This document shows, in pieces, positions 16,907-30,000 of a stretch of 47,908 bases of DNA (its first letter is position 1; every line of letters starts with the position of its first letter). The translations under genes and the position numbers were made by a program. The notes beneath the pieces are model-generated. The model had not been told where the DNA came from. It ran no database searches and saw only the letters and a program-made list of their open reading frames with translations. This DNA comes from an uncultured Phycisphaerales bacterium (GTDB taxonomy: Bacteria > Planctomycetota > Phycisphaerae > Sedimentisphaerales > Anaerohalosphaeraceae), in assembly GCA_937868095.1 (NCBI GenBank), contig CALMLO010000047.1, positions 1 to 47,908 on the forward strand, given 5' to 3'.

Positions 16907-17181
16907 TTTTCCCTGCAAACAATCGAAACGATGGACTATCCTTGTGATTTAGTCGAAAATCTTAAAATACGAACCTTGGTAGGATAAAATTACCATTCGA
17001 CGGGCGTAAATCAAGAGAAAATAACTGGGGCAGGAGATTTGTCAATGGCTGCGCAGACGGGCAAGCGGCAGCGGCTTTGAGGTTTTCAAAAACTGCTGCC
17101 GTGCTTATCTGTGGAGGGGGGCTTTTTTCCTTGGAGGTTGGAATGTCGAGTTGAAAGGGGAATGCAGATTGGATTCGGCTC
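16907..17181. other. Intergenic stretch without recognised gene
   Basis: An 83-codon frame on the minus strand (16962-17213) crosses the terminator of the lysine-rich gene, has low-complexity Pro/Ser/Leu composition and lacks a ribosome binding site, so it is not called. Nothing else is seen. Confidence 0.5.
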
Positions 17182-17221
17182 AAAAACAAAAGAGGATTTT
17201 GCAGGAACTGCAAAACCCTCT
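17182..17221 (-). terminator. Rho-independent terminator of the lysine-rich miniprotein gene
   Basis: Arms 17221-17209 and 17203-17191 pair over 13 bp with one G-T, closing on a 5-base loop, and are followed on the minus strand by TTTGTTTTTG. It begins 24 bases after the stop codon. Confidence 0.85.
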
Positions 17222-17245
17222 TTGTGTGCCATAAGCAGACAGCTG

Positions 17246-17329
17246 CTATTTTTTCTTCTTGGCAACTTTCTTCTTGGCTGTTTTTTTTGCGGCTTTTTTT
17301 ACGGCTTTCTTTGCGGCTTTCTTTGCCAT
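17246..17329 (-). CDS. 27-residue lysine/alanine-rich basic peptide (histone H1-tail-like)
   Basis: On the minus strand a 28-codon frame reads MAKKAAKKAVKKAAKK and continues with more KK pairs to a TAG. 16 of 27 residues are Lys and nine are Ala, Val or Thr in a KKAA periodicity. The gene is convincing despite its size: AAAGGAGG sits 10 bases before the ATG, a consensus promoter lies 80 bases further up and a strong terminator follows. The composition resembles the C-terminal tails of bacterial histone-H1-like proteins (Hc1/Hc2, AlgP), suggesting binding of DNA, RNA or another polyanion; function is inferred only. It is far below normal gene-finder length limits and would usually be missed. 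Monotonous sequence makes homology searches uninformative. Confidence 0.75.
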   Translation of the reverse strand: MAKKAAKKAVKKAAKKTAKKKVAKKKK

Positions 17330-17408
17330 TCTTTTGTCACCTCCTTTCAAGTTTATTCTGAACTCTGCTTTTCTTTGCTTTGCCAAAGAGCTCTTTATTT
17401 ATTCTGCT

Positions 17409-17438
17409 ATTATACAAAATTATCGACAAAAAGTTCAA
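17409..17438 (-). promoter_or_regulatory. Consensus promoter of the lysine-rich miniprotein gene
   Basis: On the minus strand TTGAAC (17438-17433) and a perfect TATAAT (17414-17409) are separated by 18 bases. This is one of the best promoters in the window and implies substantial expression of a gene of only 27 codons, with a leader of about 75 bases. Confidence 0.7.
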
Positions 17439-17788
17439 TCTTCCTTCATTTTTTTCGTCCCTGCTTGGGTTGGAATGTTCGAAAAGAGATTTCTGAATCC
17501 GCCGCTTCATTCTCCGTTGGTAAGGAAGAGTGTTTCTTTCGGCAGATTCTCCGACAGTTTTGCTTTTCTTAAAATGGATTGAAAAGGGGGTTTGAATGCA
17601 GTATTTGAAGGAGTTGAAAAAATGCTCGTTTTCCGGCGAACCTGTTTGTCTGTGCCGAAGCTTTGCTGACAGGTCGAAGGGAAGATGCTGTTCTGTTCAT
17701 CAAAAAAATTTACGATTTTCGAAAAATAATTCTTTGTGTATGATACAATCATAGAAAGTTTCCACAGGTATTTGTGAGTTTCTGAAGA
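17439..17788. other. Intergenic stretch upstream of nadD
   Basis: No convincing gene. The A/T-rich TATGATACAAT near 17738-17748 could be the nadD -10 region, but no good -35 box was found. Short frames on either strand lack ribosome binding sites and recognisable composition. Confidence 0.4.
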
Positions 17789-20830
<3,042 letters not shown>

Positions 20831-22204
20831 ATGCAGGCCATGAAAAGTCGGACAAAACATTGGGTTGAATTGGATAAACAATATCTGTGGCATCCCTTTA
20901 CCCCGATGGCCGGCTGGCTGGCAGAAGAACCGGTCATTATCGAGCGGGGGGAAGGATTCTTCCTTGTCGATACGGAAGGCCGCCGCTGCATTGACGGCGT
21001 CAGTTCCCTCTGGTGCAATGTACACGGTCATTGTGTGCCGGAAATCAATAAGGCCGTTTGCGAGCAGCTGGAGCGGATTGCCCACAGCACACTGCTGGGA
21101 CTTGGGCAGACCCGTTCTATCGAACTGGCCGAGAAACTGGTGCAGCTGGCTCCCAAAGGGCTGACCAAGGTCTTTTATTCCGACAGCGGGGCCACCTCTG
21201 TTGAAATTGCCCTGAAAATGGCCTACCAATATTGGCATAATCTCGGCTGTCGGGAACGGACACGCTTTATTGCGCTGCACGATGCTTACCACGGGGATAC
21301 CATCGGGTCGGTGAGTGTCGGGGGGATTGAATTGTTTCATGGTATTTTTAAGTCCCTTTTGTTTGAGACCTATTTTGTCCCCAGCCCGCATCCTTACCGA
21401 TTTGACGGCACGGCGGAACAATGTGTTCAGTTTTCGCTGGAAAATATGGAGTATCTGCTCCATCGCCATCAAGGTCGGATTGCGGCGATTCTGCTGGAGC
21501 CGCTGGTGCAGGGGGCGGCGGGGATGCTCGTTCATCCGCCGGGCTTTTTGAAAGAAGTGCGGCGGCTGGCTGACCAATATAATGTTCTGCTGATTGCCGA
21601 TGAGGTGGCGACCGGATTCGGGCGGACGGGGCGGATGTTTGCCTGTGAGCATGAACGGGTCTGTCCGGACCTGATGTGTCTGGCCAAAGGCATTACCGGC
21701 GGGTATCTGCCGCTGGCCGCTACGCTGACAACTCAGGAGGTTTTTGATGCCTTTTTGGGCCGGCCGGAGGAGTGCAAAACGTTCTTTCACGGCCATACTT
21801 ATACCGGCAATGCGCTGGGATGCGCTGCGGCGATTGCCTCACTGAAACTGTTTGAGAAACACCGCGTTCTTGAGCGGATACCTCCGAAAATCGCGGCTAT
21901 TCGGGCTTCGTTGGCGCGGATTCGTCCGATGCCTTATGTCGGAGATGTCCGCCAGTGCGGGATGATGGCGGGGATTGAACTGGTTGGCAATCCGCAGACC
22001 AAAGAGCCGTTTCCGTATGGGCAAACCGTCGGGGCTAAGGTGTGTGCGGCGATGCGGCGGCGGGGGGCGCTGATGCGTCCGCTGGACAATGTCATCGTGC
22101 TGATGCCGGCACCGGCGATGGATTTGCATACGCTGGAGACGCTGCTGGGGATTGTGGAAGAGACGATTCGGGAAGAACTGCCGAAGATTGCGGGGGAACT
22201 GTAA
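20831..22204 (+). CDS. bioA: Adenosylmethionine-8-amino-7-oxononanoate aminotransferase BioA
   Basis: BioA uses SAM as amino donor to convert KAPA to DAPA in biotin synthesis. The 457-residue fold-type I PLP enzyme has the BioA-specific N-terminus YLWHPFTPM, SSLWCNVHGH, FYSDSGATSVEIALKMAYQYW, HDAYHGDTIGSVSVGG, LIADEVATGFGRTGRMFACEH (Asp contacts PLP), the PLP-Lys segment CLAKGITGGYLPLAATL and HGHTYTGNALGCAAA. Two starts are close, ATG 20831 and ATG 20840, with no ribosome binding site before either. The stop is immediately followed by the bioD ATG. Confidence 0.96.
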   Translation: MQAMKSRTKHWVELDKQYLWHPFTPMAGWLAEEPVIIERGEGFFLVDTEGRRCIDGVSSLWCNVHGHCVPEINKAVCEQLERIAHSTLLGLGQTRSIELAEKLVQLAPKGLTKVFYSDSGATSVEIALKMAYQYWHNLGCRERTRFIALHDAYHGDTIGSVSVGGIELFHGIFKSLLFETYFVPSPHPYRFDGTAEQCVQFSLENMEYLLHRHQGRIAAILLEPLVQGAAGMLVHPPGFLKEVRRLADQYNVLLIADEVATGFGRTGRMFACEHERVCPDLMCLAKGITGGYLPLAATLTTQEVFDAFLGRPEECKTFFHGHTYTGNALGCAAAIASLKLFEKHRVLERIPPKIAAIRASLARIRPMPYVGDVRQCGMMAGIELVGNPQTKEPFPYGQTVGAKVCAAMRRRGALMRPLDNVIVLMPAPAMDLHTLETLLGIVEETIREELPKIAGEL

Positions 22205-22945
<741 letters not shown>

Positions 22946-22971
22946 TTGTATAATAAGGAAAGGGAACCACT

Positions 22972-24324
22972 ATGAGAGAGCGGATTTACGGATGGCTGCT
23001 GGCGCTGGTGCTGTGCGGGAGTGTGTCTGCCGAGGCACCGTGGAAAATGCTGTTCAACGGCAAAGATTTAACCGGCTGGGAACAGAAAAACGGCCAGGCG
23101 CTTTATACAGTGGAAGACGGCCAGATTGTAGGGAGGACCGTTGTAAATACTCCCAACAGTTTTTTGTGCACGAAGCAGTTTTATTCGGATTTTATTCTTG
23201 AACTTGAGTTTCGGGTGGACCCGCGTCTGAACTCCGGCGTTCAGATACGTTCGCACAGCATTCCGGAGTACGGCAGAGGACGGGTCCACGGCTATCAGGT
23301 GGAAATCGACCCCTCGGAGCGGGCGTGGACAGGCGGGATTTATGATGAAGCCGGCCGCGGCTGGCTGGTTTCGCTGGAGGATAATCCGAAAGCCCGGGCT
23401 GCTTTTCGCCAAAATGAGTGGAATCATCTTCGCATCGAAGCCGTCGGCGATGTGATTCGGACGTGGATGAACGATGTGCCGGCGGTGCATTTGTCTGATA
23501 CGGTTATGCCGACCGGCTTTATTGCCCTTCAGGTGCATTCCGTCGGCTCTGACAAATCCAAGGAGGGTATTCAGGTTCGCTGGCGGAATATCCGCATTAT
23601 TGACGAGGGAGCGGCTGCCTTTTTGAGGCCGATGCCTTTGCCGCTTCGGAGTATGGATTATCAGCTGGGGAGTATCGAGGCATCGGAGGGCTGGCGGTAT
23701 CTGTTTGACGGCAAAAGCACTGCCGGCTGGCGCAGCGCGAAGGGGGAGCAATTCCCCGAACACGGCTGGGTTATTGACAATGGTGTGCTTAGTGTGCTCG
23801 AATCGGGCGGGCAGGAATCTGCCGGCGGCGGCGATATTATCACCGTCGGCACCTACAGCGATTTTGACCTGCGGCTGGAGTTTAAGTTGACCCCGGGGGC
23901 CAACAGCGGCATCAAGTATTTTGTCGATCCGAAGTTAAACCAGGGTTCCGGTTCGGCCATTGGTCTGGAATACCAGCTGCTCGATGACTTGCGTCATCCG
24001 GATGCCAAAGCCGGCAGCCATCCGAACAGCCGCACGCTTGCCTCACTCTACGATTTGATTGCCGCCGACAACAGAGACATTCGGCCTATCGGTCAGTGGA
24101 ATTATGCCCGCATCCTTTCGAAGGGCAATCATGTGGAGCATTGGCTTAACGGACGCCGAGTGCTTCAGTATGAACGCAAAACCGACGAGTTCCGAAAACT
24201 GGTTCAGGAAAGCAAATACAAAATCTGGCCCGGATTTGGCGAGTGGGACAGCGGACACATTCTTTTGCAGGACCACGGCAATGCTGTTTCGTTCAAAAAT
24301 ATCAAAATCCGGGAACTGAAATAG
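22972..24324 (+). CDS. Secreted protein with two DUF1080 (3-keto-disaccharide hydrolase-like) domains
   Basis: After a signal peptide (LLALVLCGSVSA) the 450-residue protein has two copies of the jelly-roll DUF1080 domain. The first starts LFNGKDLTGWEQKNG with LELEFRVDPRLNSGVQIRS and YQVEIDP. The second starts LFDGKSTAGWRSAKG with LRLEFKLTPGANSGIKYFV and LEYQLLDD. Such domains are abundant in Planctomycetota and Verrucomicrobiota, and characterised members hydrolyse 3-keto-glycosides; tandem copies are less usual. It is probably periplasmic or extracellular and involved in glycan breakdown. It begins 26 bases after bioD and may be read through from it, though no functional link is apparent. 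Confidence 0.88.
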   Translation: MRERIYGWLLALVLCGSVSAEAPWKMLFNGKDLTGWEQKNGQALYTVEDGQIVGRTVVNTPNSFLCTKQFYSDFILELEFRVDPRLNSGVQIRSHSIPEYGRGRVHGYQVEIDPSERAWTGGIYDEAGRGWLVSLEDNPKARAAFRQNEWNHLRIEAVGDVIRTWMNDVPAVHLSDTVMPTGFIALQVHSVGSDKSKEGIQVRWRNIRIIDEGAAAFLRPMPLPLRSMDYQLGSIEASEGWRYLFDGKSTAGWRSAKGEQFPEHGWVIDNGVLSVLESGGQESAGGGDIITVGTYSDFDLRLEFKLTPGANSGIKYFVDPKLNQGSGSAIGLEYQLLDDLRHPDAKAGSHPNSRTLASLYDLIAADNRDIRPIGQWNYARILSKGNHVEHWLNGRRVLQYERKTDEFRKLVQESKYKIWPGFGEWDSGHILLQDHGNAVSFKNIKIRELK

Positions 24325-24332
24325 AGGCGGGG

Positions 24333-25115
24333 CTACTCGTTAACTTGCAGCCGCCAGCGGGGCGGCACAAAAGATACCGTGCAGGGGCAGTTCAGCAGTG
24401 AGGTCATGTTGGCTGAGGTGAGTGTCTCTTGCTGGGTGCCGGCGGCGAGGACTTTGCCCTCTTTGAGAAGAAGGACGTGGGTAATCCAGGGGCCGATTTC
24501 CTCAATGTGATGAGTAACAAACAAAATGCAGGGTGCCTCCGGCTGAGCGGCGAGGTATTCGATGTCTTTGAGAAATCGCACTCGGGCGGCCGGGTCCAGT
24601 CCCACGCAAGGTTCATCGAGAATCAGCAGGGACGGCCGGCAGACCAGCGCACGGGCGATGATTACTTTCTGCTGTTCACCCTGCGAGAGGATTTGGTAGG
24701 GCTGGTGGGCGATGGATTCGGCACGCAGCTGAGCGAGGGCGGCCAGCGACTTGTTCATTTCCTCTTCGGTCGGGTTTCGATACAGTCCGAGCGTGGCATC
24801 CAAACCGGAGGCGACGACGTCGATTGCTTTATCCTGCGTGGGCAGGCGGTGCAGAAGGGCCGAACTGACCAGACCGATCATCCGCCGCAGTTTACGGATG
24901 TCGGTGGCGCCGAACTGCTGCCGGCAGACATTTACTTTGCCCGAGGTCGGCCATTCATAGCCGGTTAGAATTTTCAGAAGGGTTGTTTTTCCGGAGCCGT
25001 TGGCTCCCAGCAGGGCCCAGTGCTGTCCTGGGAGCACCTGCCAGTTGATTCCGTTTAAAATCGGCCGGTTTTTCCGGTAAAAGCAAACCTGTTCAAGTTT
25101 TAAGACGGGCTCCAT
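24333..25115 (-). CDS. ABC transporter ATP-binding protein (stand-alone)
   Basis: The 260-residue ATPase has Walker A GANGSGKT (37-44), Q-loop region IGLVSSAL, signature LSQGEQQ, Walker B LLILDEP and switch THH. The sequence GQHWALLGANGSGKTTLL and the WITHVLLLKEGKVLAAG ending resemble the YlmA/ModF-like ATPases often encoded without a permease. No membrane partner is nearby, so the substrate is unknown; it might act with an unlinked permease or in a non-transport role. ATG 25115 lies 8 bases after the purC stop; a GTG at 25130 overlaps purC. The 3' end is 8 bases from the convergent DUF1080 gene. Confidence 0.88.
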   Translation of the reverse strand: MEPVLKLEQVCFYRKNRPILNGINWQVLPGQHWALLGANGSGKTTLLKILTGYEWPTSGKVNVCRQQFGATDIRKLRRMIGLVSSALLHRLPTQDKAIDVVASGLDATLGLYRNPTEEEMNKSLAALAQLRAESIAHQPYQILSQGEQQKVIIARALVCRPSLLILDEPCVGLDPAARVRFLKDIEYLAAQPEAPCILFVTHHIEEIGPWITHVLLLKEGKVLAAGTQQETLTSANMTSLLNCPCTVSFVPPRWRLQVNE

Positions 25116-25122
25116 AGATGGC

Positions 25123-26019
25123 TTACACACACGAAAACGGCCGGCCGGTCAGGCGTTCGTAGGCCTCAATGTATTTGGCGGATGTTTTCTGCACGATGTC
25201 CTCCGGCAGTTCGACACCTGGGCCGGATTTGTTAAAGTGAATCTTTTCAAGATAGTTGCGGACGAACTGCTTGTCGAAACTTTCCTGGTCGCGTCCGGGC
25301 TGATAGGTGTCAGCCGGCCAGAATCGCGAGGAATCGGGCGTGAGCACCTCGTCGATCAGGATAATTCTCCCATCGAAGATGCCCCATTCGAATTTTGTAT
25401 CGGCCAGAATAATGCCGCGTGTGCGGGCGTAACGGCCGGCTTTTTTGAAGATATCGACGCTTTTGTTCCGCACGAACTCGGCTTTTTGGCGGCCGAGAAT
25501 TTCTGCACACTGCTCGAAGGAGATGTTTTCATCGTGCCGGCCCTGCTCGGCTTTGGTGGCGGGCGTAAAAATCGGCTCGGGCAGTTGTTCGCACTGCCGC
25601 AGTCCGGCCGGCAGCTGGATGCCGCAGACGGTTTGGTTTTGCTGATATTCCTTCCAGGCCGAGCCGGCCAGGTATCCCCGCACGACGCATTCAATCGGAA
25701 GGACCTGTGTTTTTTTCACAAGCATGGAGCGTCCGGCCAGCTGGTCGGGATAACTTCGAAACGGCTGCGGAAAATCTTCGATGTTCACCGAAATAAGATG
25801 GTTTTCGACGGTGTCGGCGAGAAAATCGAACCAGAATTTGGAAATTTGCGTCAGGACCTGCCCTTTGCAGGGAATGCCGGTTTTCATGATTACATCAAAG
25901 GCGCTGATGCGGTCAGTGGCGGCAATCAGGAGTTTATCGCCGAGATCATAAATATCCCGTACTTTTCCCCGGCGGACAGGCACACCAGGGATAGTTGTCT
26001 GCATAATGACGCTGGGCAT
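25123..26019 (-). CDS. purC: Phosphoribosylaminoimidazole-succinocarboxamide synthase PurC
   Basis: PurC (SAICAR synthetase) joins aspartate to CAIR in purine synthesis. The 298-residue protein is of the longer yeast Ade1-like form, with VPVRRGKVRDIYDLGDKLLIAATDRISAFD cited by its parts RGKVRDIYD and TDRISAFD, then CVVRGYLAGSAWKEY, PEPIFTPATKAE, ILADTKFEWG and LIDEVLTPDSSRFW, all conserved. The frame is open for a further 116 codons upstream with no similarity and antisense-like composition. ATG 26019 has AGGAG 9 bases before it and gives the family N-terminus. It sits between the HD-domain gene and the ABC ATPase on the same strand. Confidence 0.96.
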   Translation of the reverse strand: MPSVIMQTTIPGVPVRRGKVRDIYDLGDKLLIAATDRISAFDVIMKTGIPCKGQVLTQISKFWFDFLADTVENHLISVNIEDFPQPFRSYPDQLAGRSMLVKKTQVLPIECVVRGYLAGSAWKEYQQNQTVCGIQLPAGLRQCEQLPEPIFTPATKAEQGRHDENISFEQCAEILGRQKAEFVRNKSVDIFKKAGRYARTRGIILADTKFEWGIFDGRIILIDEVLTPDSSRFWPADTYQPGRDQESFDKQFVRNYLEKIHFNKSGPGVELPEDIVQKTSAKYIEAYERLTGRPFSCV

Positions 26020-26080
26020 AGGATTGGTCTCCTGCTCTGGATTTTTATCGGCGGCTATCATAGGGGTTTCCGATGTGTTG

Positions 26081-26878
26081 TCAATCTTTTTCCAGCCGCC
26101 GGCGGACATCATTCCGTATGCGCTCGACTGTGCTGCGCACTTCGGGCAGATTCGGCAGAAAAGAGGCGATTGTGTCCAGATAGCGCTTCTCTGCGATGCG
26201 GGCCAGCGTCGGTTTGAAATTGATGTCATAGACCCAGCCGAGCAGCACAAGTTGGGCGTCGTGGAGTGTTTGGATTTGGCGATAGTCCACCAATTGACGC
26301 TGATGAAGGGCCTCAAGAACACCGGCGCTGACGCGCGGCTCATCGGCAAACTCCACTTCCAAATCAAAATTGGCGGGGTCTTTGTAATACCGGGTGAAAT
26401 TGTCTATGAGAAGACCCAGTACATCCAGTTTGTCGGCATCCCGCACCAGTTTGCAGAACAAGGCCGTCCGTTCGTCCAAATCCGTCGGCAGCGATTTAAC
26501 GCCGTGCCAGCGAACGCTCTGAAGAAGAATTTCTCTTTCCTGGGGCTGAATATCTTTCAGTGCTTCTTTCTGCTGGAGTATCTGACAGCCCAGCAGGCCG
26601 TGGTCAACACTTTTGGGGTCGGCGTACGTTCGATAGCGCCGGAACTGTTCGAATCGTCCGACATCATGGAGGAGGGCGGCCGCCTGGGCCAGCCGACCAT
26701 CGCTTTCGCTGAGGTTTAAGCCGTGCAGAATAAATCGCATTTCCTGGCAGACACGGGCGGTGTGTTCTTCTTTGAGCCGGATATGCTTATCCAAATAAAC
26801 ATCCTGCCCGCCGCTGTAAAAACCGCTTACATAATCGGTAAACCACCGCTTCAGTTTTTCCAACTCAACAGTTTCCAT
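26081..26878 (-). CDS. HD-domain phosphohydrolase
   Basis: The 265-residue soluble protein has the HD superfamily metal site in order: His in KEEHTARVCQE, His-Asp in ALLHDVGRFEQF, a further His in VDHGLLGCQIL, SVRWHG and Asp in KLVRDADKLDVLGL. HD proteins hydrolyse phosphate esters, often of nucleotides. The pattern H...HD...H...H...D is complete, so it should be active, but the substrate cannot be inferred. ATG 26878 has GGGAG 7 bases upstream; the frame extends 11 codons further. It lies 61 bases upstream of purC on the same strand. Confidence 0.85.
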   Translation of the reverse strand: METVELEKLKRWFTDYVSGFYSGGQDVYLDKHIRLKEEHTARVCQEMRFILHGLNLSESDGRLAQAAALLHDVGRFEQFRRYRTYADPKSVDHGLLGCQILQQKEALKDIQPQEREILLQSVRWHGVKSLPTDLDERTALFCKLVRDADKLDVLGLLIDNFTRYYKDPANFDLEVEFADEPRVSAGVLEALHQRQLVDYRQIQTLHDAQLVLLGWVYDINFKPTLARIAEKRYLDTIASFLPNLPEVRSTVERIRNDVRRRLEKD

Positions 26879-26983
26879 TTTCAAACTCCCGATTTCCAAA
26901 CACAAGAGCAACTATCATAACGGCTGTCGGACAAATCAGACAATTGAAAACTTTCTTGTTTTGCATTCCGGCGGGCAAAAACC

Positions 26984-27013
26984 TTGACAAATGGGTGCCG
27001 GCGCGGGTCAATA
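26984..27013 (+). promoter_or_regulatory. Candidate promoter for the rhamnosidase-cupin operon
   Basis: A perfect TTGACA at 26984-26989 is followed after 18 bases by TCAATA at 27008-27013. The -10 box is weak (4 of 6), which would fit an activated promoter. The same CCTTGACAAAT string recurs at 42269-42279 before the sigma-factor gene. Confidence 0.45.
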
Positions 27014-27059
27014 GAGTCGAACCCGATACCTGATTATTTTCGAGAAAGGGGGTAAAACG

Positions 27060-30000
27060 ATGAAGTACGAGTTAATAATGGCAGCGGCCGTTCTTGTTTG
27101 GGGAGGCAGCGGCTGCGCAGGACTGCATCAAACAGAGTCTTTGCGGGCTGAAAATCTTCGCTGCCAGCACCGTACCGAGCCGCTGGGGATTGATGATGTC
27201 AGGCCGCATCTGAGCTGGACTTTGCATTCCGACCAGCGTGATCAATATCAGACGGCTTATCAAATTCAGGCGGCTTCCCGAAAAGACCTTCTTGAAGCCG
27301 GCAAGCCGGACTTGTGGGATAGCGGCAAGGTCGAAAGCAAACAGACTTTTGATATTGTCTATGGCGGCCGGACGCCGAAAAGCGGAATGGATTGCTGGTG
27401 GCGTGTGCAAGTCTGGGATCGGGACGGGCGGGCTTGCGGCTGGAGCCGGATTGCCCGCTGGACGATGGGCCTGCTGGAGCCGTCGGACTGGACCGCTCAG
27501 TGGGTGGGACTGGATGTGGAGGCCTCGCCCCAGCCGGTGCCGTCGGTTGTGCAGAAGGCCCAATGGATTTGGACAGAGCCGGGGGCTTCCGAGAGCGTGC
27601 CTGTCGGCAGACGGTTTTTCCGCAAAACATTTGAGGTGCCGGCCGATTGGGTTGTCAAGTCGGCTCGCGGCTGGATAACCGCCGATGATTTTGCGCAGGT
27701 TTATTTAAATGGTCATCTGGTTCAATCGTTTCATAATCATAAGGTGTTTGATGATGTTCGCCTGCAGGATTATCTTGTCAAAGGGCGCAATGTGCTGGCT
27801 GTTCTGGCGGCCAATGAAGGCCAGCAGCCCAATCCGGCAGGGCTTCTGGCGGCGGTGCATCTTCAGATGCTCGATGGCCGTGTGCTGGATTTTGTCAGCG
27901 ACTCGAGCTGGAAGGCAGCGGACAAGGAGGCGGACGGCTGGCGGAAACCGGACTTTGACGATTCCGACTGGACAGCGGCGGTTGTTGTTGGAGCTTATGG
28001 GAGTGCTCCCTGGCAGGAAACCCGCCCTCATCAGATGGTTTTGCCGCCGGCGCGGTACCTTCGGCATGGATTTTCGCTTGCCGACAAACCGATTGAAAAA
28101 GCCCGGCTGTATGCGGCTTCGCTGGGGGTTTATCAACTGTATCTGAACGGTGAGCGAATCGGTGAAGATTTTCTTTCGCCGGGCTGGACGGATTATCGAA
28201 AACGGATTTATTATCGGACGTATGATGTCGGGACCTATCTCCGGCAGGGTTCCAATGCAGTCGGGGCGATTGTGGCGGACGGCTGGTATGCCGGCTATGT
28301 CGGCTTCGGACGGAGCCGCAATCATTACGGCAGCCGACTGCGCCTCCTGGCCCAGTTGGTTATCGACTACAAAGACGGCAGCCGGGATGTGATTGCAACC
28401 GGTCCGGACTGGAAGGCCTCGCTGGGACCGATTGTCTATGCGGACTTGCTGCAAGGGGAGTATTATGACAGCCGGCAGGAAATGCCCGGCTGGAGCGGGC
28501 CGGATTTTGATGACAGTGTCTGGAAGTCGGTTTCAGTCGGAGGGCAGGAGGTTCAGCCGCTGCTGCAGGCCGCGGTTTCCGAGCCGGTGAAGGTGTTTGC
28601 CAAAGTTCGGCCGGTGTCCGTCAGTGAGCCGGCCAAAGGCAAGTATGTGTTTGATATGGGACAAAACTTTGCAGGAGTGGTGCAAATCCGCGTGCAGGGC
28701 CGGCCCGGCCAGCGCATTGAACTGCGGCATGGTGAGCGGCTCAATCCCGACGGGACTGTGTATACGACCAATCTGCGCGCGGCGGCTGCGGAGGATGTTT
28801 ATATCTGCAGCGGAAAGGGGAATGAAGTTTGGCAGCCGATGTTCACGTTTCATGGGTTTCAGTATGTTGAGATAACGGGGCTGGATTCTCGTCCCGGCCT
28901 GGATGCTGTTATGGGGCTTGCTTTCAGCAGTGATACGCCGGTTGTTGGACGTTTCGAGTGTTCGAATGCGATGGTGAATCGTCTGTATTCCAATATTATC
29001 TGGACGCAGCGAATGAATTTTATTGATATCCCGACGGATTGTCCGCAGCGGGATGAGCGGCTTGGCTGGACGGGCGATGCGCAGATTTATGTCCAGACGG
29101 CCTGCTATAATAATGATGTCCATGCCTTCTTTGTCAAATGGCTGACCGACTTGACGGACGCCCAGCGCAGCGACGGCCAGTTTCCGTCTTATGCCCCGCT
29201 GCGGAGAGAAAACCCCTCCGACGGCGGCCCGGCCTGGGCGGAAGCGGGCATTATCTGCCCGTGGATGATGTATTGGATGTATGAGGACCGCCGGCTCCTT
29301 GAGACTCATTATGATTCGATGAAGCGGTTTGTTGAGTTCTCTAAAAACCGATGCACGAAAGACCTGCTGCCGCCGAAGCAGTTCCACTGTTTTGGCGATT
29401 GGCTCCATATTGATGACCCGACACCCAACGAAATTATTTATATGGCGTATTTTGGCTATAGCAGCCGGCTGATGTCCCAGATTGCCGATGTACTGGGCTG
29501 CCGGGAGGATGCCGACCGCTATCAGCGTCTTTTTGAAGACATCCGAGCGGCGTTTCAGAAGGCCTATGTCCAGCCGGATGGACGCATTGCGGGCGATTCC
29601 CAGACGGTTTATGTACTGGCGATTGTATATGACTTGCTCACCCCTGCCCAGCAGGAGCAGGCCGGAAAGCATTTGCTGCGGCGGATTGAAGAACGCGGCG
29701 GCCATCTGTCCACCGGTTTTGTCGGCACCAAAGACCTGATGACGGCGCTGTCCAAAATCGGCCGCAGCGACGTTGCCTATCGGCTGCTGCTGAACGAGAC
29801 TTTTCCCTCGTGGGGATTTACGATTCGGCATGGGGCGACCTCGATTTGGGAGCGATGGAACGGCTGGACGCCGGAGGAAGGGTTCGCCGACCCTGGAATG
29901 AATTCTTTTGCACACTATTCCTTTGGTGCAGTCGGCCGATGGCTCTTCGAGCAGGTCGGCGGCATTCGGCCGGAGACGGCGGGTTTTGAATCGTTTGCTG

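Noticed and set aside
16962..17213. 83-codon minus-strand frame
   Set aside because: It runs through the terminator of the lysine-rich gene and is low complexity.
26020..26367. 116-codon N-terminal extension of purC
   Set aside because: It overlaps the HD-domain gene in another frame, lacks similarity to PurC, and AGGAG precedes the internal ATG 26019.
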